DNA of 9,946 bases, taken from the NCBI GenBank assembly GCA_028751055.1, contig JAQZDD010000017.1, positions 1 to 9,946 of the forward strand, given 5' to 3'. The translations under genes and the position numbers were made by a program. The notes under the pieces were generated by a model, which was given only the letters and a program-made list of their open reading frames with translations, did not search any database and had not been told where the DNA came from. Shown here piece after piece: positions 1 through 7,170 of this stretch (position 1 is the first letter of the stretch; the number at the start of each line of letters is the position of its first letter). The stretch is from Euryarchaeota archaeon Ods04 (lineage in GTDB: Archaea; Halobacteriota; Halobacteria; Halobacteriales; Halorutilaceae).

Positions 1-790
1 ATTCCGACACGCCTCCTGCGTCGTCACCCTTCTCCAGAACATCCATTATTCCCTCGTGTGTCCTTGGACCGCCCGCCACGACCGTCGTGCGCTGGTCGGC
101 TTCTATGACGTTCTCCAGTTCGTCGCCGTAGCCGTCGGTTACGACGCCGCCAGCCTCCTCGACGATAAGCTTCGCCGCTGCGAAGTCTATGACACGCAGA
201 CGTGAACGTACGTCAAGGAAGCCGTCGAACCTCCTCGCGGCGACGTAACAGAGTTCAAGGCTCGAACAGCCTAAGAGCCTGACACGTTTGAACCGCGACG
301 GGTCGAAGCCCTCGATGTTGTAGACTCCGCAGACCGTCATCTTGGCTGGCGTCGACTCGTTGCCGACCTCGATGCTCCTGCCCTCGAAGTACGCGCCCTC
401 GCCGCGCTCCGCTGTGTACGACCTTCCTGTCATGAGTTCGCGGACGTGTGCGTAACGCACGGTGTCGACCGTCTCGCCGTCGGCGACGGCGACGGAGACG
501 GAGTAGAAAGGCACGCCTTTCGTGGCGTTGTACGTGCCGTCGACCGGGTCGAGAACGACCGTATGCGTCGGGTCTCCGTAGACGACCTCGCCCGACTCCT
601 CAGTCACGACACGCAGGTCACCGTGCTCCTTGGCGACTTCGAGCGCGCGCTCCTCAGCGACATCGTCTATCTGCTTCGTCGGCGTGCCGTCCGCACCCAT
701 GCCGACGACCTCGCCGGAACTCAGTTCGCCGGTTATAGGCTCGACTGCCTCCTCGACAGCGTCAGCGATCTCCTTACACAGCTCGCGCAT
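1..790 (-). CDS. Inositol monophosphatase / archaeal fructose-1,6-bisphosphatase family protein (3' end cut off)
   Basis: This is a Mg2+-dependent sugar-phosphate phosphatase of the IMPase superfamily, open to the window edge after about 263 codons. That is close to the usual family length, so little is missing. Visible motifs are TEES at residues 63-66 (metal-binding Glu), LDPVDGT at 80-86 (the family signature, D81 and D84), RGEGAYFEG around 129-137, LGCSSLEL around 173-180, and VIDFAAA at 200-206, where D202 matches the third metal-ligand Asp. The usual Trp before that Asp is Ile here. The ATG at 790 is the earliest possible start because an in-frame TAG lies four codons upstream. In archaea this family includes both inositol-1-phosphatases and class IV fructose bisphosphatases, and the sequence alone does not separate them. 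A role in gluconeogenesis or in inositol-lipid synthesis is possible. No signal peptide is seen, so it is probably cytoplasmic. Family assignment is confident; substrate is not. Confidence 0.93.
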   Translation of the reverse strand, partial: MRELCKEIADAVEEAVEPITGELSSGEVVGMGADGTPTKQIDDVAEERALEVAKEHGDLRVVTEESGEVVYGDPTHTVVLDPVDGTYNATKGVPFYSVSVAVADGETVDTVRYAHVRELMTGRSYTAERGEGAYFEGRSIEVGNESTPAKMTVCGVYNIEGFDPSRFKRVRLLGCSSLELCYVAARRFDGFLDVRSRLRVIDFAAAKLIVEEAGGVVTDGYGDELENVIEADQRTTVVAGGPRTHEGIMDVLEKGDDAGGVSE

Positions 791-817
791 CAGTATCTAT
801 CCCACATGCGCGGGCGT

Positions 818-832
818 CGGGTTTACGTTTTC
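818..832 (-). promoter_or_regulatory. Possible TATA-like element for the phosphatase gene
   Basis: An A/T-rich element (GGAAAACGTAAAC on the minus strand) lies about 30-40 bases before the phosphatase ATG, within the 65-base gap after the small zinc-protein gene. The position suggests its own promoter with a very short leader. Read-through from the upstream minus-strand genes is equally possible. Confidence 0.3.
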
Positions 833-855
833 CGGAGAAGGACTACTGCCGATGT

Positions 856-996
856 CTAAAGACCGCCGCTGGCTTCAGTATCCATCCCACGACTTCTCTC
901 ACAAGAAGGACAAGCGTGTACGTTGTCGTTGTTGTTTCCGAATACCTTCGCGTAGCTTTCACTTACGTATGAGCCGCATCTCTGACAGGTTGCCAT
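856..996 (-). CDS. Small CxxC...CxxC zinc-binding protein (46 aa, DUF7563-like)
   Basis: This tiny gene encodes 46 residues with two zinc-knuckle pairs, CQRC at 4-7 and CPSC at 29-32, separated by a SYVSESYAKVFG stretch and an Asn-rich turn. The pattern CxxCGxxVSxxYxxVF...CPxC closely resembles the small haloarchaeal zinc-finger proteins grouped as DUF7563. That assignment is from memory, not from a search. Four cysteines presumably bind one zinc ion; partner and function are unknown. Gene reality is supported by a strong TATA box about 49 bases upstream, a GAGGT Shine-Dalgarno-like motif 7 bases before the ATG, and a codon style like its neighbours. It lies 52 bases downstream of the UPF0200 gene on the same strand but appears to have its own promoter. 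The last eight or so residues are polar and probably disordered. Confidence 0.85.
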   Translation of the reverse strand: MATCQRCGSYVSESYAKVFGNNNDNVHACPSCERSRGMDTEASGGL

Positions 997-1003
997 GTAT
1001 GAT

Positions 1004-1008
1004 ACCTC
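1004..1008 (-). promoter_or_regulatory. Shine-Dalgarno-like site of the small zinc-protein gene
   Basis: GAGGT on the minus strand sits 7 bases before the ATG at 996. It is notable because most genes in this window look leaderless. It supports translation from this start and a short 5' leader. Confidence 0.55.
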
Positions 1009-1037
1009 TGTCTGCTATTTGTCCAAAACACGGTTTG

Positions 1038-1048
1038 TTTTTATAAAG
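1038..1048 (-). promoter_or_regulatory. TATA box of the small zinc-protein gene
   Basis: TTTATAAAAAC on the minus strand lies immediately after the UPF0200 stop codon and about 45-50 bases before the zinc-protein ATG. Initiation about 25 bases downstream would leave a leader of roughly 20 bases carrying the GAGGT site. It is one of the best TATA matches in the window. Confidence 0.6.
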
Positions 1049-1594
1049 TTACTGACTTTCTTCTGTCAGGATGGCACGGAACTCGTCGCGGAATCCTTCT
1101 AGAGAGCCGTCGTTCTGTACCGTGATATCCGCTTCGTCGATGGCTTCCCCCATGCCGTACCCGAGTTCGCGCTCGTCGCGCTCGCGGAGTTCGTCGGCGG
1201 CTTCTGCGTCGTCCGACCTTCCGCGCGAACGGACGCGTTCGAGACGCGTCTCGAAAGGTGCCTCTACGGCGACGAGAACGAAGTCATCGCCGAACTCGTC
1301 GCGGAAGTAGTCGGCTTCGTCCGCGCTCCTCACGCCGTCGACGACTACGACGGGTGCGTCTTTCGAGCGTATGTCGGCAGCGCAACGCCGTGCGACGGCG
1401 TCGTCGCCCTCCTTCTCGCGCAGAGCGACGCCAACACGCCCCATGTTACGGTCGGTCGGTTCGAGTCCGCGGAGTTCGACCTCCTCACGTATCACGTCGC
1501 CCATCGAGACGACAGGCACGCCTTCGTCGCGCGCGACCTCCGCAGCCTCCGTCTTTCCGCTTGCTGGCATGCCTACGACTCCTACGACCTTCAT
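1049..1594 (-). CDS. UPF0200 family P-loop kinase-like protein
   Basis: This 181-residue protein has the adenylate-kinase-like P-loop fold. The Walker A sequence GMPASGKT is at residues 8-15, right after the first beta strand. VVVVDGVRS at 82-90 carries a Walker-B-like Asp (D86). An Arg-rich lid region RLERVRSRGRSDD spans 117-129, and a C-terminal ITVQNDGS at 157-164 resembles the late nucleotide-kinase motif. The overall pattern matches archaeal UPF0200 proteins, often labelled dephospho-CoA-kinase-like or simply AAA ATPase. The physiological substrate of the family is not established to my knowledge, so a CoA role should not be assumed. It begins near the codons for MKVVGVVG, with no competing upstream start. 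The gene is transcribed divergently from the MaoC-ADH operon and is followed by the zinc-protein gene. It is probably cytoplasmic. Confidence 0.88.
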   Translation of the reverse strand: MKVVGVVGMPASGKTEAAEVARDEGVPVVSMGDVIREEVELRGLEPTDRNMGRVGVALREKEGDDAVARRCAADIRSKDAPVVVVDGVRSADEADYFRDEFGDDFVLVAVEAPFETRLERVRSRGRSDDAEAADELRERDERELGYGMGEAIDEADITVQNDGSLEGFRDEFRAILTEESQ

Positions 1595-1613
1595 GGAAAA
1601 ACCGACGGATGCG

Positions 1614-1627
1614 ACAGGCTAAGAAGT
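1614..1627 (-). promoter_or_regulatory. Weak TATA-like element upstream of the UPF0200 gene
   Basis: CTTCTTAGCC on the minus strand is centred about 27 bases before the ATG at 1594. This is the right distance for a leaderless archaeal transcript, although the A/T match is weak. Confidence 0.3.
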
Positions 1628-1629
1628 TA

Positions 1630-1650
1630 CGGTACAGCACGCGGTACAGC
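1630..1650. repeat. Tandem pair of CGGTACAGC in a divergent promoter region
   Basis: CGGTACAGC occurs at 1630-1638 and again at 1642-1650, a 12-base period. The pair lies just upstream of the UPF0200 TATA-like element and about 60 bases before the MaoC ATG. A tandem site between divergent promoters could bind a regulator, but no regulator is identified and chance is not excluded. Confidence 0.3.
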
Positions 1651-1678
1651 GCGACGGAGCGCGATGACCTGAGTAAGT

Positions 1679-1687
1679 TCTATTAAG
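1679..1687 (+). promoter_or_regulatory. TATA box of the MaoC-ADH-membrane protein operon
   Basis: TCTATTAAG is centred about 25 bases before the MaoC-like ATG at 1708. No Shine-Dalgarno motif is seen, so the operon transcript is probably leaderless. Confidence 0.55.
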
Positions 1688-1707
1688 CCTCGGCGCACCG
1701 TGTCCGT

Positions 1708-2139
1708 ATGAAGTTCGAGGACGTGGAGACCGGAGAGACGTTCAGCACAGCAGGTAGAACCATCACGGAGGCGGACATAGTCAACTTCGCAGGAATAAGC
1801 GGCGACTTCTACTACCCGCACACGAACGAGGAGCGTATGAAACAGACGGGGTTCGAGAGCCGCATCGCACACGGCGCGCTTATCTTCTCCGTCATGACCG
1901 GTCTTCTGTGGCAGTCGACACAGGACCGTCCCGAGGTCGTCGCGCTCTACGGCATCGACAACATGAGGTTCACGAACCCCGTCTATCCCGGTGACACGGT
2001 ACACGTTGAGGCTGAGGTAACCGACAAGAAGTCGACAGACCATCCTTACGGCAACGGTGTCGTGACGAACAAGGCGGAGGTCAAGAACCAAGATGGCGAG
2101 ACGGTGCTCTCGTGTAAGATGAAGACGCTGGTAATCTGA
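1708..2139 (+). CDS. MaoC-like hot-dog-fold (R)-hydratase/dehydratase
   Basis: This 143-residue single hot-dog-domain protein probably hydrates or dehydrates an acyl-CoA-like thioester in the cytoplasm. The hydratase-2 motif is clear: NFAGISGDFYYPHTNEE at residues 26-42 supplies the catalytic Asp/His pair (D33, H38), followed by the conserved SRIAHGALIFSVMTGLL at 51-67. Later comes FTNPVYPGDTVHVEAEV, the usual second hot-dog strand region. Length matches stand-alone MaoC proteins, which work as dimers. It is the first gene of an operon: the alcohol-dehydrogenase homologue starts 8 bases after its stop. Pairing a hydratase with a dehydrogenase suggests consecutive steps on one substrate, for example beta-oxidation-like or hydroxyacyl metabolism, but that is inference. 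The start is supported by the TATA box at leaderless spacing. A thioesterase role is a less likely alternative. Confidence 0.92.
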   Translation: MKFEDVETGETFSTAGRTITEADIVNFAGISGDFYYPHTNEERMKQTGFESRIAHGALIFSVMTGLLWQSTQDRPEVVALYGIDNMRFTNPVYPGDTVHVEAEVTDKKSTDHPYGNGVVTNKAEVKNQDGETVLSCKMKTLVI

Positions 2140-2147
2140 GCGGAACG

Positions 2148-3377
2148 ATGACAGCAACGGACAGCGGCTTCAGGTTCGAGTACGACCCGCCCGTACTGCG
2201 TTACGGCGAGAGATGTGTCGGCGAACTCGGAGACGAACTCCGGAGGCAAGGATACGACAGCGCGCTCGTCGTCTGTGGCAGAAACGTCGGGAAGTCGGAA
2301 GCAGTCGAACTCGTGAAGGACGGCTTGGGCGATAGTCTCGCCGGAGTGTTCGCGGAGACGACGCCGCGGAAGAGGCTGGAGACGGCTTTCGACGCACTCG
2401 AACGGATGCGCGACAAGGATGCCGACGCTATCGTGGGTTTGGGTGGCGGAAGCAGCCTCGACGTGTCGAGGGTAGTCGCCGCGCTTGCGACGCGCGACGA
2501 GACACGCGACGAGATAGCGCGCGAGTTCTCGCGGACGCGTCTCGTGACGGTCGGAGGCACGCGAACGCCGCCGCCGGTCTTCGTCGTACCGACGACGCTC
2601 GCCGGCGCGGACATATCGAACTCGGGCGGCGTCACGATGTCGTCCGAGACGGGGCTTCTGGACGACGACGAGGTCAATGCCGAAATAAGCGGCGGCTTCT
2701 CAGACGCGCGTCTCATGCCCTCGGCGGCGTTCTACGACCCGACGCTGTTTGAGACGACTCCTCGGTCGGCACTCGCGGGTTCGGCGATGAACGGCTTCAA
2801 CAAGGGAACCGAGACGTTGTACTCGCGCAACGCGACGGCGGTGACCGACGCAACGGCGGCGCGCGGTACGCGCCTCCTGAGAGAAGGTCTCGTCGCGTAC
2901 GGCGAAAGAGAGGAAGGTCTCGACAGTATCGCCGAAGGCATCATGCTCGTCCAGTACGGCATCTCAAGAGGCTCGGTTTCGACGGTCTCTATCATACACG
3001 CCTTCGGGCACGCGCTGAGGAGAGGCAACGACCTGCAACAGGGTATCGCGCACGCCGTGATAACGCCGCACGTCCTGCGGTACCTGTCCGGGAAGGCGGA
3101 GGCAAACGAGGACATAGACGCGAGAACCCGACTGATAGCGGACGCTCTCGGTGTCGGTGACGCCGAGGACGAAGCCGAGGCGGTTGTCGACGCGGTTGAG
3201 GAGGTGCGCGACGCTCTCGACCTTCCGACGCGTCTCCGAGACGTTGACGGACCTGAACCCGAAGAGTTCGACGAAGTCGCAGAAGCCGTCCTGAAGGACA
3301 TATTCCTGCCGAACGCGCCCGAAGGACTCGACCCAACGCACGAGGAGATGAGAGAGGTGCTCGAAGCGGCTTGGTGA
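2148..3377 (+). CDS. Iron-containing alcohol dehydrogenase family protein lacking canonical metal ligands
   Basis: This 409-residue protein has the two-domain Fe-ADH/dehydroquinate-synthase fold. The N-terminal nucleotide-binding part has ALVVCGRNVG at 39-48, GLGGGSSLD at 97-105 (binds the NAD(P) pyrophosphate) and VVPTTLAGAD at 146-155. The C-terminal part aligns with the metal site of E. coli FucO (ligands Asp196, His200, His263, His277) at identical spacings. The matching residues here are Asn215, Lys219, His284 and Gln298, so three of the four ligands are replaced. His288, equivalent to the His near nicotinamide (FucO His267), is kept. The frame is intact and the fold motifs are well kept, so this looks like a divergent functional protein rather than a pseudogene. 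It may be metal-independent or use a different chemistry. It starts 8 bases after the MaoC-like gene and its stop overlaps the next start. The substrate cannot be deduced. Confidence 0.9.
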   Translation: MTATDSGFRFEYDPPVLRYGERCVGELGDELRRQGYDSALVVCGRNVGKSEAVELVKDGLGDSLAGVFAETTPRKRLETAFDALERMRDKDADAIVGLGGGSSLDVSRVVAALATRDETRDEIAREFSRTRLVTVGGTRTPPPVFVVPTTLAGADISNSGGVTMSSETGLLDDDEVNAEISGGFSDARLMPSAAFYDPTLFETTPRSALAGSAMNGFNKGTETLYSRNATAVTDATAARGTRLLREGLVAYGEREEGLDSIAEGIMLVQYGISRGSVSTVSIIHAFGHALRRGNDLQQGIAHAVITPHVLRYLSGKAEANEDIDARTRLIADALGVGDAEDEAEAVVDAVEEVRDALDLPTRLRDVDGPEPEEFDEVAEAVLKDIFLPNAPEGLDPTHEEMREVLEAAW

Positions 3378-4183
3378 GACGGAACACGAGACGGCTACAT
3401 CTTCTCGTAACAGTCGCTTCCGTCGCCGTCGTGTACGCGGTCGTCTCCGCCGCATCCGTCGCGCCTTTCCGTCCCGAGTACGGCGTCGCCGTCTTCTTGG
3501 GTATCGGCTTGGGACCTGCCGCCGCTCTCGGCGCGGCACTCGGGCAGGTTCTGCATGACTCCGTCGTAGGAAGTCTCGGCACGTCGACTGTCTTCGCTGT
3601 GACGGCGGCTCTTCTCACGGCTCTCGTCGGATACGCAGTCTGGGGAAAAGTCGTGGCATCTTCTGACACGCCGCCCGACTTCCGCGACGGCAAGGGCGCG
3701 CAGTTCGCCGAGTACGCCGTCGTCGTCCTGACAGGCACGGCTCTTTCGGCGTCGGTCGTCGGATGGGGCGCGGAAGTCCTTGGAAACGCCACGTTCTCGG
3801 TCGCCGCCGTCCCCGTCTTCGTGGGCGCGTTCGTCGTGTCCGCGGTCGGACCGCCATTTCTCTACCTCCTTTCGTACGTCGCCGAGAAAGGAACCAAGGC
3901 AGAACACGCGAACGGAGAGGTTATGCAGAGACAGGCACACGTAGCGGCGACGGGCGTCGTCTTAGTCTCCCTTAGCTGGTTCGTCGGAGGTGTCGGCTTC
4001 GCGGTCTTCATCGAGGACGCGCCTCTGTTCGCGGCGGACGCGACAGGAGCCACGGAAGGAGGTTCGACGGTCTTGGTCGACAACGGCGTCGTCTCGTTGC
4101 TTTTCGTCGTCGCTCTTCTCTTCCTGTCGGTGAGACGGCTTCCATGGGCGCGCAGAAGTGCAGACGGCGATACGAAGAACTGA
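3374..4183 (+). CDS. Multi-pass membrane protein of unknown function
   Basis: This integral membrane protein of about 269 residues has roughly seven hydrophobic segments, near residues 10-30, 36-57, 71-90, 112-133, 141-167, 189-213 and 237-254. The short cytoplasmic N-terminus is Arg-rich (VRRNTRR), fitting a positive-inside start. A GVAVFLGIGLGPAAALGAALGQVLHD stretch (residues 38-63) loosely recalls ECF-transporter S-components or MASE-type sensor membrane domains, but I cannot assign a family. I chose the GTG at 3374 because it overlaps the dehydrogenase stop as GTGA, a common translational-coupling arrangement. A TTG one codon earlier is equally in frame. As the third gene of the MaoC-ADH operon it might import or export the substrate or product of those enzymes, but this rests only on position. 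The tail is polar and charged. Confidence 0.82.
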   Translation: MRRNTRRLHLLVTVASVAVVYAVVSAASVAPFRPEYGVAVFLGIGLGPAAALGAALGQVLHDSVVGSLGTSTVFAVTAALLTALVGYAVWGKVVASSDTPPDFRDGKGAQFAEYAVVVLTGTALSASVVGWGAEVLGNATFSVAAVPVFVGAFVVSAVGPPFLYLLSYVAEKGTKAEHANGEVMQRQAHVAATGVVLVSLSWFVGGVGFAVFIEDAPLFAADATGATEGGSTVLVDNGVVSLLFVVALLFLSVRRLPWARRSADGDTKN

Positions 4184-4270
4184 TAATGCCCGAACCTTTC
4201 GGAGAAAACCGACAAAATCCAAAACTGTCCTCCTGCGGGACACAGAAATCCGGCAAGACCTTCGTCATAC

Positions 4271-4284
4271 GCAAAGACTTTTGC
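4271..4284 (+). promoter_or_regulatory. Inverted repeat overlapping the probable cdc48 core promoter
   Basis: GCAAA-GACT-TTTGC is a perfect 5-bp inverted repeat centred about 31 bases before the cdc48 ATG at 4309, where the archaeal TATA element should sit (ACTTTTG is the likeliest box). It may be an operator over the promoter, or just the promoter itself with a chance dyad. No Shine-Dalgarno motif precedes the ATG, so the transcript is probably leaderless. Confidence 0.35.
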
Positions 4285-4308
4285 CTTTGATAACGTATCC
4301 CAAGCACG

Positions 4309-6534
4309 ATGAACGAAGTTGAACTAGAGGTCGCTAAGGCGTACCCCAACGACTCCGGAAGAGGTATCGCCCGACTCGACCCTGACACACTACTCCACCT
4401 CAAGCTTAGCCCCGGCGACATCATAGAAATAGAGGGCGCGGACAAGACCGCGGCGAAGGTCTGGCGCGCCGACCGGAAGGACTGGAACAACGACACGATA
4501 CGTATAGACGGCTTCACGCGTCAGAACGCCGAGGTCGGAATCGGCGAACGTGTCACAATCCGTAAGGCGGAGACGAAGGACGCCGACCGTGTCGTGCTTG
4601 CCCCACCCGAGGGTGCGAGCGTCCAGTTCGGAAGCGACGCCTCCGGAATGGTGAAACGGCAGGTGCTCAAACGTCCCGTCGTTCAGGGCGATGTCGTCCC
4701 CGTCATGTCGTCGACCAACCATCCCTTCATGCGGTCGCCCGGACAGGCGATACCGCTTATTGCGACACAGGCTGACCCCGAAGGGACGGTCATGGTGACC
4801 GAAGACACCGAGGTCGTGTTACGCGAGGAGCCTGCACACGGAATCGAGTCGCACACGAGCGGCGTCACTTACGAGGATATCGGAGGCTTGGAGGAGGAGA
4901 TACAGAGGGTGCGCGAGATGGTCGAACTCCCGATGAAGCACCCGCAGATATTCCAGAGGCTCGGTATAGAGCCTCCGCGCGGTGTGCTTCTACACGGTCC
5001 GCCGGGCACGGGCAAGACTCTGATGGCGAAGGCTGTCGCAAACGAGACTGGCGCGGAGTTCTTCTCCATCGCAGGACCAGAGATAATCTCGAAATACTAC
5101 GGCGAGTCGGAGCAACAGCTCAGGGATATCTTCGACGAGGCGCGCGATGAGTCGCCCTCCATAATCTTCATAGACGAACTCGACTCTATCGCGCCCAAAC
5201 GCGAGGAGGTGACGGGAGAGGTCGAACGCCGTGTCGTCGCCCAACTTCTGACGATGATGGACGGTCTGGAGGAACGCGGACAGGTCATCGTCATCGCCGC
5301 GACCAACCGTGTCGACTCGGTCGACCCCGCGCTGCGCCGACCCGGAAGGTTCGACCGCGAAATCGAGATAGGCGTGCCCGACGTGGAGGACAGGGAGGAG
5401 ATATTCAACATACACACGCGAGGCATGCCTCTCGCCGACGACGTGAACATAGAGAAGCTCTCGAACGAGACGCACGGCTTCGTCGGCGCGGACATCGCGT
5501 CGCTCGCAAAGGAGGGTGCGATGAAAGCACTCCGGCGTTACCTCCCCGAAATCGACCTCGACTCCGAAGACATACCGCCCGAGATGATAGACCGGATGGT
5601 CGTCAACGAGGACGACTTCAAGCAGGCTCTGCGCGAGGTCGAGCCGAGCGCGATGCGCGAGGTTCTCGTCGAACTCCCACAAGTGACGTGGAAGGAGGTC
5701 GGCGGACTCAAGGACGAGAGACAGGAGGTCGAGGAAGCCATCGAATGGCCTCTTTCGTCGCCCGAGAAGTTCCAGCGTATGGGGATAGAGCCGCCAAAGG
5801 GCGTGCTTCTGTACGGACCTCCGGGCACGGGCAAGACGCTCATGGCGAAGGCTGTCGCAAACGAGACTGGTGCCAACTTCATCTCGATACGCGGACCGCA
5901 ACTCCTTTCGAAGTGGGTGGGCGAGTCGGAGAAGGCGATACGGCAGACCTTCCGGAAGGCACGTCAGGTCGCACCCTGTGTCATCTTCTTCGACGAACTC
6001 GACTCGCTCGCACCGTCACGTTCGGGTGCGGGTGAGTCGCGTGTCTCGGAACGCGTCGTAAACCAGCTACTCACAGAACTCGACGGTCTCGAAGAGCTTG
6101 AAGACGTGATGGTCGTCGCGGCGACGAACAGACCTGACATGATAGACCCCGCGCTCATACGTTCGGGCAGGTTCGACAGGCTCGTTCTCTTAGGCGCGCC
6201 GGACGAGGAAGAGAGACGCGAGATACTCAAGATACACACACGCGACGTGCCGATGGACGAGAACGTCAACTTAGACGAGGTCGCTGAGATAACGGAGGGT
6301 TACGTCGGAAGTGACCTCGAAACTATAGCGCGCGAAGCCGCGCTGATAGCCCTACGCGAGGACGAGGAGGCGGAGTCTGTCAAGATGCCTCACGTCCGGT
6401 CGGCACTCGAAAAGGTGCGTCCGACGATAACCGACGACATAATGGAGTACTACGAGGAGATGAAGGAGGAGTTCGAGGGCGGAAACGCCCAGATGAAGAG
6501 CGGAAGACGCGACTCGTACATAGGGTTCCAGTAG
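4309..6534 (+). CDS. cdc48: Cdc48/VCP-type AAA+ ATPase
   Basis: This is the archaeal p97/VCP homologue (741 aa), a hexameric unfoldase that extracts and unfolds proteins for degradation, often with the 20S proteasome, in the cytoplasm. Domain order is an N-terminal double-psi-barrel substrate domain (about 1-185), D1 AAA (about 190-440) and D2 AAA (about 465-705). D1 has Walker A GPPGTGKT at 230-237 and Walker [10 protein letters not shown] at 285-293 (D289, E290). D2 has Walker A at 503-510 and Walker [10 protein letters not shown] with D562 and E563. Arg-finger regions (RRPGRFDR in D1, RSGRFDR in D2) are present. Both ATPase sites look complete. Length is typical of archaeal Cdc48. The C-terminal tail is short, ending near DSYIGFQ, without the extended eukaryotic tail. 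The CDP-alcohol transferase gene follows 25 bases later and is probably co-transcribed. Confidence 0.97.
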   Translation: MNEVELEVAKAYPNDSGRGIARLDPDTLLHLKLSPGDIIEIEGADKTAAKVWRADRKDWNNDTIRIDGFTRQNAEVGIGERVTIRKAETKDADRVVLAPPEGASVQFGSDASGMVKRQVLKRPVVQGDVVPVMSSTNHPFMRSPGQAIPLIATQADPEGTVMVTEDTEVVLREEPAHGIESHTSGVTYEDIGGLEEEIQRVREMVELPMKHPQIFQRLGIEPPRGVLLHGPPGTGKTLMAKAVANETGAEFFSIAGPEIISKYYGESEQQLRDIFDEARDESPSIIFIDELDSIAPKREEVTGEVERRVVAQLLTMMDGLEERGQVIVIAATNRVDSVDPALRRPGRFDREIEIGVPDVEDREEIFNIHTRGMPLADDVNIEKLSNETHGFVGADIASLAKEGAMKALRRYLPEIDLDSEDIPPEMIDRMVVNEDDFKQALREVEPSAMREVLVELPQVTWKEVGGLKDERQEVEEAIEWPLSSPEKFQRMGIEPPKGVLLYGPPGTGKTLMAKAVANETGANFISIRGPQLLSKWVGESEKAIRQTFRKARQVAPCVIFFDELDSLAPSRSGAGESRVSERVVNQLLTELDGLEELEDVMVVAATNRPDMIDPALIRSGRFDRLVLLGAPDEEERREILKIHTRDVPMDENVNLDEVAEITEGYVGSDLETIAREAALIALREDEEAESVKMPHVRSALEKVRPTITDDIMEYYEEMKEEFEGGNAQMKSGRRDSYIGFQ

Positions 6535-6559
6535 GGGAGCAGAGAGGTAGTGGTCGCTC

Positions 6560-7159
6560 TTGCTCGAAAGGGCGCGTGAAGCCGGATACTCCGTCGTAGA
6601 GCCTTTCGTCGAGTTCACGGCACGCCGTGGCGTGACGCCGAACGAGGTGACAGTCTTCTCGCTCTTCATCGCCTTCGTCGCGGGCACGCTACTCTACGCC
6701 GCGACGCCTGTCGCATACGCTGCCGCAGCCGCTCTCGTCGTCCTGAACGGATTCTTAGACCTGCTCGACGGAGAGCTCGCGCGCCGAACCGACACCGCGA
6801 CGGAGCGCGGCGACCTGCTTGACCACGCCGTCGACAGATACGCCGACGCAGTCGTCGTCGCCGGTGCGTCAGCGGGTATAGGCGCGTGGGCTGTCGGCTT
6901 CTTCGCAGTCTCTGGCGTCATCTTAGACGCCGACGCGGGCACGAAGGCACAGGCAGTCACCGGCGGACGTATGTACGGCGGTATCCTGACGCGCGCCGAC
7001 ATCTCCGCACTCGTCGTCTTGGGCGCGCTTTCGTCCGCGGCAGGTCTCGACGCCCTCGGCTACGAGCCTTTCCTGCTCGTTCTCGTCATGCTCGCAGTCG
7101 GAGGGCACGCGACGGCGGTACAGCGCGCTTTGACGGTGGCGAGACTCGCACGAGAATGA
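6560..7159 (+). CDS. CDP-alcohol phosphatidyltransferase family membrane enzyme
   Basis: This 199-residue integral membrane enzyme transfers a phospholipid head group from a CDP-activated lipid to an alcohol, using Mg2+. The family signature DxxDGxxAR(x8)GxxxDxxxD is complete: D67, D70, G71, A74, R75, G84, D88, D92. Hydrophobic segments lie near residues 31-62, 97-118, 148-163 and 168-187. A YGGILTRAD motif at 137-145 resembles the region that in archaetidylinositol-phosphate-synthase-like members contacts the acceptor. An archaeal inositol-, glycerol- or serine-phosphate lipid product is possible, but the substrate is unassigned. The start is a TTG. An in-frame TAG lies four codons upstream and no ATG or GTG is available until the GTPNE-like region, so TTG is the only sensible choice. 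GAGGT about 11 bases before it may serve as ribosome binding site. Its last 38 coding bases before the stop region are duplicated at 7660-7696. Confidence 0.93.
   Translation: MLERAREAGYSVVEPFVEFTARRGVTPNEVTVFSLFIAFVAGTLLYAATPVAYAAAAALVVLNGFLDLLDGELARRTDTATERGDLLDHAVDRYADAVVVAGASAGIGAWAVGFFAVSGVILDADAGTKAQAVTGGRMYGGILTRADISALVVLGALSSAAGLDALGYEPFLLVLVMLAVGGHATAVQRALTVARLARE
7104..7141. repeat. Direct repeat copy A (within the 3' end of the CDP-alcohol transferase gene)
   Basis: These 38 bases encode GHATAVQRALTVA near the C-terminus of the transferase. They match 7660-7696 in the same orientation at 35 of 38 aligned positions, with one single-base indel and two substitutions. Because this copy is in frame and part of a conserved gene, it is probably the original and the other copy the duplicate. 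Confidence 0.88.
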
Positions 7160-7170
7160 GACGTCTCCGG

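Noticed and set aside
790..807. Five-codon mini-ORF (MWDRY) whose stop overlaps the phosphatase ATG
   Set aside because: It is probably chance; with the likely promoter position the transcript would start at or after its ATG.
446..1046. Overlapping plus-strand frames opposite the phosphatase and zinc-protein genes
   Set aside because: The minus-strand frames carry clear IMPase and CxxC motifs; the plus-strand ones show none.
1642..1653. The 12-mer CGGTACAGCGCG shared with 7116-7127
   Set aside because: A 12-base match in 10 kb of GC-rich DNA is expected by chance and the flanks do not match.
2201..3792. Several long minus-strand frames across the dehydrogenase and membrane-protein genes
   Set aside because: They are low-complexity Ser/Arg/Ala-rich shadows of the conserved plus-strand operon, as expected in GC-rich DNA.
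4226..4242. Small hairpin TGTCC...GGACA after the membrane-protein gene
   Set aside because: A 5-bp stem with a 7-base loop and no following T-run is too weak to call a terminator.
4990..5901. A 303-codon open frame on the minus strand inside cdc48
   Set aside because: It is wholly antisense to a highly conserved AAA ATPase, reads as Arg/Leu/Val-rich mirror sequence with no recognisable motif, and has no promoter.
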